Shown piece after piece: positions 1-8,899 of a stretch of 27,225 nucleotides of DNA (within the stretch, counting starts at the first letter, position 1; each line of letters opens with the position of its first letter). The DNA lies in NCBI GenBank assembly GCA_016256075.1, contig SDVU01000026.1:1-27225 (forward strand), written 5' to 3'. The translations under genes and the position numbers were made by a program. The notes under the pieces are model-generated. The model searched no databases. It saw only the letters and a program-made list of their open reading frames with translations, and was not told where the DNA came from. This DNA is from Dictyocoela muelleri. Its lineage: Eukaryota; Microsporidia.

Positions 1-8
1 TAATCATA

Positions 9-113
9 GAATAAATTTTTTTATTTCTTAATATAATAGATTTTTTTTCTTAATTTGGCTTTTCCAAATTAATAAAAAAATCTATTATATTAAGAAATAA
101 AAAAAGTTATTCC
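9..113. repeat. Small foldback hairpin
   Basis: Two arms of about 50 bp (9-58 and 64-113) are almost perfect reverse complements around a 5-base spacer. Both arms contain the core atctattatattaagaaat or its complement. It may be a tiny foldback element or part of one cut by the window edge. No coding potential is visible. Confidence 0.85.
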
Positions 114-120
114 ATTATTA

Positions 121-400
121 TATATTCACAGATGTTTTTAGCACATCTTTTATTTTTCCAGTTTTTCTTCTCCTCAAAATTCATGGCATCCCTAAAGCGT
201 GTTAGTACCAATTTTGTGGGTTAAAAGTTCATGTATTGGATACCTGAAAACCAAAAGTCTTCCACCTTGAAAATCCCTATTTCTCCACGGAATCTAAATA
301 CCCACCCTCAAATGAACGCAGAGGCCAAGTAGAAAACATTGATTTAAAGCTGTTTGCCTTGTCATGGACCATTATTTTTTCAAAGTTATAACCTTCTTTT
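121..400. other. No recognisable feature
   Basis: Non-repetitive sequence with a slightly higher G+C content than its surroundings. No open frame of useful length and no recognisable protein similarity was seen on either strand. It could be the remains of an old insertion. Confidence 0.5.
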
Positions 401-1085
401 ACCTTGTTTTAACCCTTATTTACAAATTTTAGACATTTTTTTTAAAATTATAGTCATATTTCTCTTAAAGTTGTAGGCATTTCTACCAGACGTATATATT
501 CATTTCTTTAAAACTTATACGCGTTTTTATAGAGGTAAAAATATATTTCGCTTCTGAAGTATATTATCATCGCACATTCGCATAATTAATATTTTTATTA
601 CCTTCATTCATAAAGTCTGTTTTCTTAACCTTTTTTTAACTTTCTTTAACCTAATTTTTTAACATTTATGTTTTAAACCTCCTTTTTTGGATTCATTTTT
701 AACCCTAATTGTATAACTTATTTTCTTAATTTGTATTTCTTATTTTATATATCTTATTTAATATTCTTATTAAACATCTTTTTAACCCCTCTTTTCAAAC
801 TATTTTACTCTTTTTTTAACCCTTTATTAGCTCTTTTTTTTTACTTTTATAAATATATACTCATATTTAACTCTCATTTTATTTAACATTCTCTTTTAAC
901 GTTTCTTTCAGACTCTTATTTTAAATGTTTTTTACCATTATTTTTTACGATTTTAAATCATTTTTTATTATTATTTATCAACAAATACTTATAAATCTTC
1001 TTTTTAGACCTCATTTTTTCAAATCATCTTTTTAAGCCATTTTTATTAACTCTTATTCTATAACCCGGTCTTTAAATTCTTATTT
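400..1085. repeat. Degenerate pyrimidine-rich aaccctt array
   Basis: Strand-biased tract made of loose repeats of T-runs alternating with short motifs such as ttaacccttatt and tttttaacc. Few purine-rich stretches occur on this strand. It resembles the cleaner 14-bp array at 25600-25890. The array ends around 1085-1130, where the bias switches to the other strand. Confidence 0.7.
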
Positions 1086-1119
1086 TCCCCCCTATCTAAT
1101 TATTTCACTAATGTTAAAC

Positions 1120-1490
1120 ATTTGGGTTACAAAATAATGGTTTTAAGTGTTAAAAATAATGTTGAAAAATGATGGTTAAAAAATAATTTTTAAAACAATA
1201 AGGGTTTAATGATAACATTTCAAAATATGAGTTAAAAGGTTTTATAAGAATGTAGGGTAGGGGTCAAAAATAACTGTTAAAAAAGGTAGATCATAATAAA
1301 AAAATACCATTTGTAAAATATGGGTTGTAAATAACAATTAAAAAAATGGTTCAAAGAAAAATGTTAAGAATTTGTTAAAAAAATAAGGGTTTATATTTGT
1401 TAAAAAATGAGTATTTAAAAAGTTGGGGTCAAAATAGAGATTAAGAAAATGAAATAAGAAGAAATATAAGTGGGAAAACAAGGTTTATAA
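1120..1490. repeat. Degenerate purine-rich gggttaaa array
   Basis: Loose repeats of gggtt and aagggttt separated by A-runs, as in aaaataagggtttatat. It is the strand-reversed counterpart of 400-1085, so the two together make a degenerate palindrome centred near 1.1 kb. Confidence 0.7.
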
Positions 1491-1539
1491 AAAAAATTAT
1501 CGATTCGAATATTCGAGGATAATCTATGGCTCTCGAAAT

Positions 1540-1625
1540 TTGTGTCAATAACTCCATAAAAATGAGTCTTTTGGTCTTAATGAAATTGTATCTATAGCTT
1601 TGAAAGAAAAATGTATATAACTTGT
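1540..1625 (+). repeat. Degenerate copies of the tctataactttgaaaaaa minisatellite
   Basis: Contains loose units such as tctatagctttgaaag and tgtatataacttg. They match the reverse complement of the clean 22-bp array at 25205-25560. The tract overlaps the start of the direct repeat that flanks the outer MULE. Confidence 0.45.
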
Positions 1626-1674
1626 AAATAAATAGGACTAGATGTTCGAATAAATAATATATAGCAGTGTTTAA
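1598..1674. repeat. Left 77-bp direct repeat flanking the outer MULE
   Basis: Runs from ctttgaaag to gcagtgtttaa and matches 5028-5106 in the same orientation with roughly ten differences, small gaps included. It abuts the left terminal inverted repeat of the outer MULE and is best read as a very long target-site duplication. Its first 20 or so bases resemble a minisatellite found elsewhere in the window. The remaining 55 bp are unique to this pair here. Confidence 0.75.
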
Positions 1675-2032
1675 CGTTGATGCGCAATTTGCACCATGGG
1701 GCTAATCGCGAATTTTTTGCTCAATAAAATCAATTTTGAAATAAAAAAAATAAATCAAATTATTTAATAAAAAATTTGGTTATGATAAAATATATATACA
1801 TTTGATACTCATAAACTTTTAATTAATAAAAAAACAATCTAAACAAAAAAATGAATTTCTAATTGATTGAACTTTACCTCAATCAAAATGGCAATCTGCT
1901 TTAAGAAATCAATAGGCTCAAAATGATCAAAAATTTTATTTATATTTCGAAATTTACGAAAACTTTGGATAAGTTTGCCGTTATTATCAATAAAAGAATG
2001 TAAAACTTTTATAATTTCAAATTCAACCTTGT

Positions 2033-2111
2033 TTTGTTCTTTCACTAACTCTTCGATTAATACCAAAATACTCAGATGTGATATTCTTATATTGAAATAC
2101 GATGTTATATG
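2033..2111. repeat. Left 79-bp direct repeat flanking the inner MULE
   Basis: Matches 3734-3812 over 79 bp with three substitutions and no gaps (constant offset 1701). It begins tttgttctttcac and ends gttatatg. It codes for part of the outer transposase on the minus strand. The outer gene reads through once a single copy is counted, which is what a target-site duplication predicts. Confidence 0.9.
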
Positions 2112-3733
2112 AGCTGCGCCCTAATTCGACTAAAATGGCTTTTTCCCCGAATTCGATTATAATTTTTTTTTTTAAAAAAAACCCCTAAAAAAAAGAACAA
2201 AAAATTGTTAGACATACTACAGATAAAAAAAAGAGATGGCTAAGCTTGATGGCCATATCTATCACTCACAAGGTCATTCAATAAAGAAAGGATATATATG
2301 GAGGTGTGTCAATAGAACAATATGTAATGCAAAGATTTTTACTGATGAAGACGATATTGTTTATAGCGAAGAAATACACTCACGTGATGTCGACAAGAGC
2401 GTAACTTTAAAAATAAATACGAGAAATATTATTAATAAGGACTCTCTTGCAACTAATGAACCTTCAAAGGATATAATCTCTCGTATATTGTCGGGTGAAT
2501 CATTTGAAGAATTAAGTAAACTGCAAAACATCAAAACTTTAAGAAACCGAATAAGTTTACTAAGAAAAAATAGCTTAAATCATGCCTTTTCTTCTTATAA
2601 TGACATTCATGGAGCCTTAAGTATACGAAAAATGGTAAACGATTTGTTTTTTATGATTCGGGATACTCCGATGACAGAAGAATTATCTTAATGGGTACTT
2701 ATGAAACGTATCTATTTGGAGAGATTGTGACTATTGGATAATAATTGAGACTTTTCATATTGCTCCAAAAGGGTTTGAACAATTATATGTTATTACATAA
2801 AAAGTCTTGAATGTCAACATTCAATTAATATATATATATTAATGACGCGTAGAACAGCCGATGATTACGATGATGTATTTATAAATATCAAATTATTAAC
2901 TGAAACTTGCTCAAAAAACATAGTAATAGATTTTGAGATGAGTGTACTCGTATTTTTAAAAAAAACTATCCTTCAACTCAAATAAATAGATGTTTATTTA
3001 ATTTTGGTCAGGTTATATGGAGAAAGATTGGAAAATTGGGGCTTGTAGTTGAATAAAAAACGAGTGAAGTTATCAATAGTTACTTTAGAATGTTTCTTTC
3101 TACTTGCATTTGTTCCTTCAGATAGTGTCTATACAGAATTTTTAAAAATCATTAAGTCTATATAAATAAGTTGTTTGTCTAATAAGTTCTATGAATTTAT
3201 AGTTTATTTTGAAAAAAATTATGTTGGTAAATATGATAATAATAAAATAATTATTAAACCTAGATTTGATATATCATTCTGGAAGGCTTATGATAGGGTT
3301 ATCAAATCAATTCTGAGAACTACTAATTCATTAGAGAGGTGTAACAGAAACATAAAAGAAGTCGTTAGAATATCTTCTCCAAATATTATAAATTTAATTA
3401 TAGCTTTACAAAAGAAGCAAATCAATTACGAAACGATATTATTGAAACAAGATGGCACAAAAACTCAAAACACTTTGAATGAAAATGAAGATAAATTATT
3501 TAGTCTATGTTTGAACTTTGACACTTTAAAGGCTTATTGTATCTTAAAGCTATATCAACACTCTACAAATAGAAATTACACAAATAAAAACCTTATCTTT
3601 TATTATTTAAATTTGTTTAGTAAACTTTTAAAATAATTTGTAAGGTCTTTTCGATCAAAACTGTATATAATCTACTCTGCTCGAATTTAGTCCAATTCCG
3701 GAAAACCCGATTTGGTCAAATTCGGGCGGAGTG
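2112..3733 (+). mobile_element. Inner (younger) MULE-type DNA transposon
   Basis: A 1.62 kb insertion in the minus-strand transposase gene of the outer MULE. Its ends form an inverted repeat of about 45-50 bp (about 2112-2164 and 3682-3733), with shared blocks such as cgccc(t/g)aatt(c/t)gac, tttttcc and gaatt(c/g)ga. The interior carries a plus-strand MULE transposase that is itself broken. The 79-bp flanking direct repeats differ at three positions, so it is younger than the outer element, whose flanks differ more. Confidence 0.88.
2236..3636 (+). pseudogene. Broken MULE transposase of the inner element (FLYWCH + DDE)
   Basis: The first open frame (2236-2691, 151 residues, ATG start) begins with a FLYWCH-type zinc finger. 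It shows GYIWRCVNRTICNAKI around residues 19-34 and an H in EEIHSRD near residue 48. Downstream, in shifted frames, come the DDE-region signatures: IIETFHIAPKGFEQLYVI near 2745-2800, where the family usually has DGTF, and NIVIDFEMSV near 2920, holding the second Asp. The C-terminal block lies at 3178-3636 with YFEKNYVG, FWKAYDRVI and TTNSLERCNRN, the standard tail signature. At least two frame breaks and several stops separate the blocks, so the gene is dead. Order and spacing match autonomous MULE transposases, making the family call firm. Confidence 0.88.
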
Positions 3734-3812
3734 TTTGTTCTTTCACTAACTCTTCGATTAATACCAAAATACTCGGATGTGATACTCTTATATTGAAATC
3801 CGATGTTATATG
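3734..3812. repeat. Right 79-bp direct repeat flanking the inner MULE
   Basis: Second copy of 2033-2111, starting right after the inner element's right terminal inverted repeat. On the minus strand it encodes HITSDFNIRVSHPSILVLI and onward, continuous with the outer transposase tail signature to its right. See the left copy. Confidence 0.9.
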
Positions 3813-5027
3813 CCATAACTCGATAGAATTTGTGGTAATAGGCGATGAATTTTTGATTCTGTCGTAGGATGACCAAAACACATAATTGAAAATTTATTCT
3901 TTATAATAAGAGAAATCTTTTGTTAAAATACTTTAAACACTCCCAATTTATTAGATTTCACTTTATATTCCTTCTCAATTATATACTTATCAAATTCATT
4001 TGCGGCTATTTCAATCATTTCAGTTTTTAAAAATGAAAATGACATTATCATTTTAATGTCCATTCTAAAATCAGTATTGTATTTATAAATATTTTAACAT
4101 ATTGCTATTAACTGACTTGTAAATATTTTGGCAGAAATGAAAAAATATCCATTAACCTTACTTTTTCGAAATATTTTTTATATGCAATAAATGTAGCTTG
4201 TTCAAAGTCAATGATAATATGATTAGGCTCTTTTATTAAATTATTTTTTAAATATAAAAATCCTTCTTCATAAGCCTTTATTGATTTTTTATTCATAAAA
4301 AAGTAACATAATGGCAGTGATTTTCTGTAAAAAATTCCAAGTATCGTTTAAATTTAATAAAAGTCACTAGGACACGATCTAAAAGTGCCATAAAATATCT
4401 AAGTTTCACATTTAGATAAATTCAATAAATTTTTTGGTGCTTAAAATTATTATTCTTTTATTAGAAATAACACCTGAATCATATAAATGTAATTCATGTT
4501 CTTAATTGTTCTTTTAAGCGATTCAGCAATGTCTGGTGTTATGGTGTTATCAAAAATACTGCGAGTTTTTCTTGTTTTACTGACAATCCTCATTAAATTT
4601 TTATATTTACTTGCATAAAAAGCCACTTCTGTGCTCATGTTATTTATGGTGTTTATAACAATATCTTGATGACTTACTTGTATTAACAGAACTATTTTTT
4701 ATATAATGATTTGCAAATAATGATTCATTTTCTCTGAAATATTCAGAGTGATTTTGCAATGTTTCTTAAATAATGTGATCTAAATTTTCCTTAGTTATTT
4801 TCCTGAGGGATATACGATTTCTACACCGCAAAAATGTCTTTAATTCATCTTTTTTTTCTTACAACATAACTGTGTTCCTTATATAAAAGTATTATTACAT
4901 TTCTCTTAGAAGATATTTTATTAATATCATTGTGATTTTAAATAATCATAATAATCCTCAAAATTAAAAAATTTATTGAGGCGAAAAATTCACGATTCTG
5001 CAAATGAACCGAAACGCGAAGAGCCAA

Positions 5028-5106
5028 CTTTGAAAAAAAAGTATATATAACTTGTAAAGAAATAGGAGTATAAGTTCGAATGAATAATATATATAGCAGT
5101 GTTTAA
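5028..5106. repeat. Right 79-bp direct repeat flanking the outer MULE
   Basis: Matches 1598-1674 in the same orientation, ending in gcagtgtttaa, and abuts the right terminal inverted repeat of the outer MULE. Roughly one position in eight differs, more than in the inner pair. This fits an earlier insertion. Confidence 0.75.
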
Positions 5107-5749
5107 TACCTATTTTGCCTCATTTACAGACGAAAATATAATGTTTGTCTTTCCAATAAAGACATTAGGTATTTACATAGAAAAACTTATTATTTTTATT
5201 GATTTAAGCGATGAATAGATAAAAAATAGAATTAATTATTAATGAGGCTATTGACTGCGATTTTTATAATAAAGTGATATCATATTAGGTTCTAAGTTTA
5301 AAATTTTAAACATTATATTACGAAAACCCAAATATACTTCAACTAACACCAAAATCCAAAGCCTTCTCCGAAAATATAAATCGCCTAAAAAATTCAATTC
5401 CCTTCAAGTTGAGACTATACCCGCGTTGAGATTAACTGGTCTATAACTTCGGAAAAATATGTATATAAATTTAAAAAGTCTATAGATATGAAAAGTTGTT
5501 ATAGGTCTAATTGAAACTTCTTAAACATAATAGCCACATATTTGTTGTAAATGCTCGCGTGTCTATCCCCATATTAACAATTTTATTCTGTAGAACCATT
5601 TCGGGCATCAATTTACGAGAATATCATAAAGTCAGCAATGTTATGAAAAATAAAAGATTTCGGGAGAACAATATTCATTTGGTATATAATCTTGATGAGT
5701 AATCTCTAATCGATTATAATCCCTTACCCCCCCCCCTCCGTTACATCGA
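5107..5749. other. Intergenic, no firm gene
   Basis: AT-rich sequence with no recognisable gene. A frame of about 60 codons (5511-5699) has no ATG and ends RFRENNIHLVYNLDE. It vaguely recalls a DDE transposase segment but cannot be assigned. Loose copies of the tctataactt minisatellite motif occur around 5430-5500. A run of ten C at about 5727-5736 lies just before the tRNA-headed repeat. Confidence 0.4.
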
Positions 5750-6203
5750 GCCAGATAGCTCAGTGGTTAACACTCTTGAATGTAATATTTAAGTATCGAA
5801 TTTCGAATCCTGCTGAAGTCACTCTTTAATAAATAATGAGGGAATGACATTAAGTTGTAAAAAACTGTAGTAATATAGTAGTAATATTCATTGTTCGAGT
5901 GTGGTAGAGCTTATTAATATTTATCTAATATGACAATGAAGTAGAAGAGACTCTCCTAGGTGTGAGGATGAGTGCGGCGACGCATCTCGGCAAAAGCAAT
6001 GAAAATTAAAAATTCATAAAAACTTACTAATTACCCGTATTTTGCTTAGTCATTAGAAAAACTAAAATGGCGTATGCAGAATGGATTCTGGTAGCTTAAG
6101 ATGTCGTATCATTGGAACACCGGGAACAACAGTTCTAAAGGCCCAGGTTGATGACAATTTTCCGGGTTGGAAGCGTGGGATGTATCAGCTTGTAATATAT
6201 ATA
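5750..6203 (+). mobile_element. tRNA-headed SINE-like repeat, copy 1
   Basis: Starts gccagatagctcagtggtta, which contains a Pol III A box (tagctcagtgg). About 45 bp on is a B-box-like ttcgaatcc (near 5808-5816). The first 72 bp resemble a decayed tRNA. The body contains a conserved hairpin at 5970-5988, a block cgtatgcag...ttctggtagctt near 6072-6100, and an end that reads tatcagcttgtaatatata, a short (TA)n tail. Three other copies occur in the window. No open reading frame is present, so if mobile it depends on other machinery. The source tRNA cannot be named, because the acceptor and T stems no longer pair well. Confidence 0.78.
5970..5988 (+). other. Conserved GNRA-loop hairpin in copy 1
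   Basis: Stem TGCG/CGCA closes a GCGA tetraloop. It is extended by GAG/CTC across one bulged T. It is among the best conserved stretches of the repeat, and copies 2 and 3 carry the identical 19-mer. Confidence 0.6.
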
Positions 6204-6515
6204 CCCTCGTTACGTCCTTTTTTTCTTTTATAAAACACCGATGGTCAAAGATGACTTTTGACGTTTTATTATTCTTCTTTTTAATAAATTACTATATTTT
6301 TAATCAAGTGGTTTTTGTTGGTATTGAGAACATTTATATGCTAAGGTATTTTCTTTTTAGTTGATATTATGGAAATTTTTAAATATTTATTTTTTTATGG
6401 TTTTAACAATATGCTATATCTATATAATTTTGCAATAAGTTTTTATTCCATTACTAATTTTTATAGTAAATTATGTAAATCTGCTTATTAATAATTTTTC
6501 TGCTGTCAATTTCTT
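6204..6515. other. AT-rich interior between inverted copies 1 and 2
   Basis: Holds only very short frames rich in Phe, Tyr, Ile and Leu. One starts at an ATG near 6253, with about 37 hydrophobic residues ending at 6361. Another starts at an ATG near 6369, with 40 residues ending near 6490. Such frames are expected by chance in T-rich DNA. No CCC tract precedes either ATG, unlike the two host genes at 19.8-20.9 kb. No similarity to those two genes is visible. It may be decayed cargo or plain spacer. Confidence 0.4.
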
Positions 6516-6978
6516 TATATATATATATATATATTAAATGCTGACAACTTCCACAGTTGCCAACTCAGAGAGTTGTTTCCTACCTTGGTCTTTAGACCTT
6601 TTATTACTGGCGTTCGTAAAAACTTCACTTTAAACTAGTCATTACTCAGCTGTATACGCGATTATGTTTTATCAATGTAACGACAAGAAACAGGTAACTA
6701 GTGGCCTTTTATTAATTTTTATTTCTACTACTTTTTGCTGAGATGCGTCGCCGCACTCATACCAACACCTTGGAATGTCCCTCATACCTTATTGCCATAT
6801 TAGACCAAGTCTTAATTAGCTATTCCACACTGAGACAGCTGTATATCAATACTAATTTCTATAGTTATGTCTACTTAATATCAATCTAATATTATTGATC
6901 AAAGAATGACTTTAGCTGTATTCAGACATCGATACTTAAATTTAAAATTAAAGAGTGTAAACCACTGAGTTATCTAGC
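6516..6978 (-). mobile_element. tRNA-headed SINE-like repeat, copy 2 (inverted)
   Basis: Reverse-oriented copy. Its (TA)n tail lies at 6516-6534 and its tRNA-like head ends at 6978. Read on the minus strand it starts gctagataactcagtggttt, so the A box is present, but the B box is badly decayed (tgtctgaatac). The hairpin at 6740-6758 is intact. With copy 1 it forms a tail-to-tail pair, heads outward, 1229 bp across. It is the most diverged of the four copies. Confidence 0.75.
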
Positions 6979-6999
6979 CCAAGAAAAATATAATAAATT

Positions 7000-7345
7000 T
7001 TGTTGTACAAAATAATGGTCCTCGCAAAATAATGGCCATAAATAAATTTATTTAATTTTGAAAAAAAAAATCAAATTTTGTTAATAAAAATTTATTAAAA
7101 GCCTCATGCAAAAAAATGAAACCCGGTTGATGTGTGTTACAACAAATTATGCCCCCTGCAAATTATGACCCCATTAAATTAAATGTGGTTTTTCGAAAAA
7201 TTAAATGTTGATAATAAAAATTTATTAATAACCTCACAGCAAATTATGACCCCTTTAATTTGATATAAAAAAATCAATTTTTGATAACAAATTTCATTAA
7301 TAAAATGGTCAGAAAAAAATCAGCAAATTATGGCCCCATTTAAAT
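7000..7345. repeat. Degenerate repeats with caaattatggcccc core
   Basis: At least six loose copies of caaa(a/t)tatg(g/a)cccc occur (about 7007, 7022, 7142, 7158, 7239 and 7323). They are separated by blocks such as ttgataataaaaatttatta. The spacing is irregular (15-120 bp), so it is an old decayed tandem array. It lies between inverted copy 2 and the LTR fossil and has no gene. Confidence 0.55.
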
Positions 7346-7399
7346 TTTATTGTATTTACATTTAACAATTGCTTTCTATTCAACCTTATTTAAATAAAT

Positions 7400-7697
7400 T
7401 GTGATATCCACAATATAAAATTCATAATTGTAATATTGTAATTAAAATTATAAATTTTTGGATAATAATTTACAAAATGTAAATTGTTAAATTAATCTAT
7501 CAAAAATATTACACAATTCGGTAATATTATAAATTTATCTATCAATTTTAAATATAAAAGAAAATGAATTCTTAAAACGATGGGGAAATTTTCTAGAGAC
7601 AAATTTAATAAAAACATTTCCAATAAAAAAGTTTTTAGACATATGTCTATTTTATTGAATTTCATATCCTTGAGTGTTTTTCCTCAAGGATTTCTCA
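7400..7697 (+). repeat. 5' LTR of fossil 1
   Basis: Matches 11330-11626 along its full length with about 10 percent difference, starting TG and ending CA. The shared right end is the cctcaaggatt region. Confidence 0.88.
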
Positions 7698-8540
7698 GTC
7701 TGAATTCAGAGAGGCATAAAAATGCACCCGAACGATATACTCAACACTGTGATAAGGGATTAAGGGATAATCATGCAGAAAATGCAGTAATTTCCAAAGA
7801 TATAACCTTTATGTATACATTATCAGGATCAGATGATGAGCTACCATTTCGAATGACAAGACTTTATGATTTAGAAAGCCAAAATCTTGAGACATGGATT
7901 CTAAATTTACGAAATATAGCAGGTAAGATGAAGTGGAATGATGAGGTAGTGTTACATGTGCTTGAGGAGTTAGTAGATGATGATTATCATCATATAATGG
8001 CAGATAAGAAAGTCATAGAGACTAAACTTCAGTCATTGATTAATGCCAAGTATCCCAGAACTGATACATTCATTTATTTAAAAAAAATAGAAAATATTAA
8101 ACAAGAAAATTACGTTTTAATAAAAGATTATCAATGCAATTCTTTAAATGACACGAAAATCCGGATTATGTAATAATTTGAAAGAGCATGAGTTAAAAAT
8201 CGAATTGAAGAGAATTTTTTCAAAAACCTGCACCCGGAAATTTCAATGTACTTTATTGAGCTAAATCAAAATTCTATGATTGAAATTCTTGAAAAATCGA
8301 AAGTGATTTAAATGAAGCTTATTGAACAAAGTAACAATGAAGAATTGAAAATAAACCCACATTGTAACAGCAACTTCAATTCATTTTCAAAGGATGAGAA
8401 TAAAAAAAATATTGCAAGGTCCATCGTTCAAATAGTCATAGGGATTCTAAGTGTTTCTCTCAAAGAAAAAACCTAATAATGGGAGATGATAAAAATAAAG
8501 AGAATGAACTCTATGTTAAACTTTATTTTAATATATTTTA
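7698..8540 (+). pseudogene. gag-like part of fossil 1
   Basis: Coding-like region between the 5' LTR and the protease part. It includes a helical, charged stretch (for example LETWILNLRNIAGKMKWND) resembling retrotransposon gag core regions in position and composition. No zinc knuckle was recognised. The assignment rests mainly on position inside the element. Confidence 0.55.
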
Positions 8541-8820
8541 CTTAATTTGACAATAGATACAGGCACTAATTTAAATTTTTTTTCCCAAAAGAAAGCTAAA
8601 TATTTATCTAAACAAATAAAAAAATGTTTTCCAATCAAAATAATATTAGGTAATGGACAAGTATAACAGGTTATATTTACGTCATTTTAGAACTAGGATT
8701 ACAAGAAAATATTTCCCCTGTTTTCCCTGTAAAGTTTCATGTACTTGATAAAATGCTGGTGAAAGCTGTAATTGGTCTGGAATTTTTGCAGAAATACAAA
8801 ACATCTATCGATTTATAAAA
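8540..8820 (+). pseudogene. Protease part of fossil 1
   Basis: Contains LTIDTGTNLNF near 8548-8575, the D-T-G active-site pattern of retroelement aspartic proteases. It lies just before the reverse transcriptase, as expected for Ty3/gypsy order. Confidence 0.6.
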
Positions 8821-8899
8821 TTTAAAAATATTATTAGATAATCATGAAATTCCTTTATTTGATATTTCTAATAATCGTATTAAAGATAATAAACAATTT

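Larger units (their letters stand above)
1839..4900 (-). pseudogene. Broken MULE transposase of the outer element
   Basis: Read right to left on the minus strand, pieces of one Mutator-like transposase appear in family order. Near 4880-4800 there is a weak FLYWCH-like zinc-finger trace (HSYVVRKK, then RCRNR in another frame). At 4638-4450 lies a helical region with NLMRIVSKTRKTR. At 4296-4108 lies the DDE core piece EPNHIIIDFEQATFIAYKK, with the second catalytic Asp of the family pattern. At 3881-3734 lies the C-terminal signature FWSSYDRIKN followed by TTNSIELWH and SHPSILVLIEELVKEQ. The gene is then cut by the inner MULE and continues at 2111-1839, starting with a second copy of the SHxSILVLIEELVKEQ region. 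Frame changes and stops separate the pieces, so it cannot make a full protein. In an active element the product would bind the terminal repeats and catalyse excision and insertion. Confidence 0.85.
1675..5027 (-). mobile_element. Outer (older) MULE-type DNA transposon
   Basis: Terminal inverted repeats of about 65-70 bp lie at 1675-1740 and 4958-5027. They share blocks such as aatcg(c/t)gaattttt, ctcaataaa and aattttga. Between them, on the minus strand, lies a broken MULE transposase. It is interrupted by the inner MULE (2112-3733) plus one extra copy of a 79-bp duplication. Without that insertion the element would be about 1.65 kb, close to the inner element's 1.62 kb. Direct repeats of 77-79 bp flank it outside the inverted repeats. 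Confidence 0.8.

Noticed and set aside
5511-5702. Frame of about 63 codons ending RFRENNIHLVYNLDE
   Set aside because: It has no ATG, no CCC tract in front and only a vague resemblance to DDE transposases; not enough to call a gene.
5750-5821. A functional tRNA gene
   Set aside because: A and B boxes are present, but acceptor and T stems do not pair, the anticodon loop is too long, and four dispersed copies share 390 further bases, so it is a repeat head.
6167-6364. 65-codon hydrophobic frame
   Set aside because: It starts inside the tRNA-headed repeat at a non-ATG codon, and its Phe/Ile/Leu content is what T-rich DNA yields by chance.
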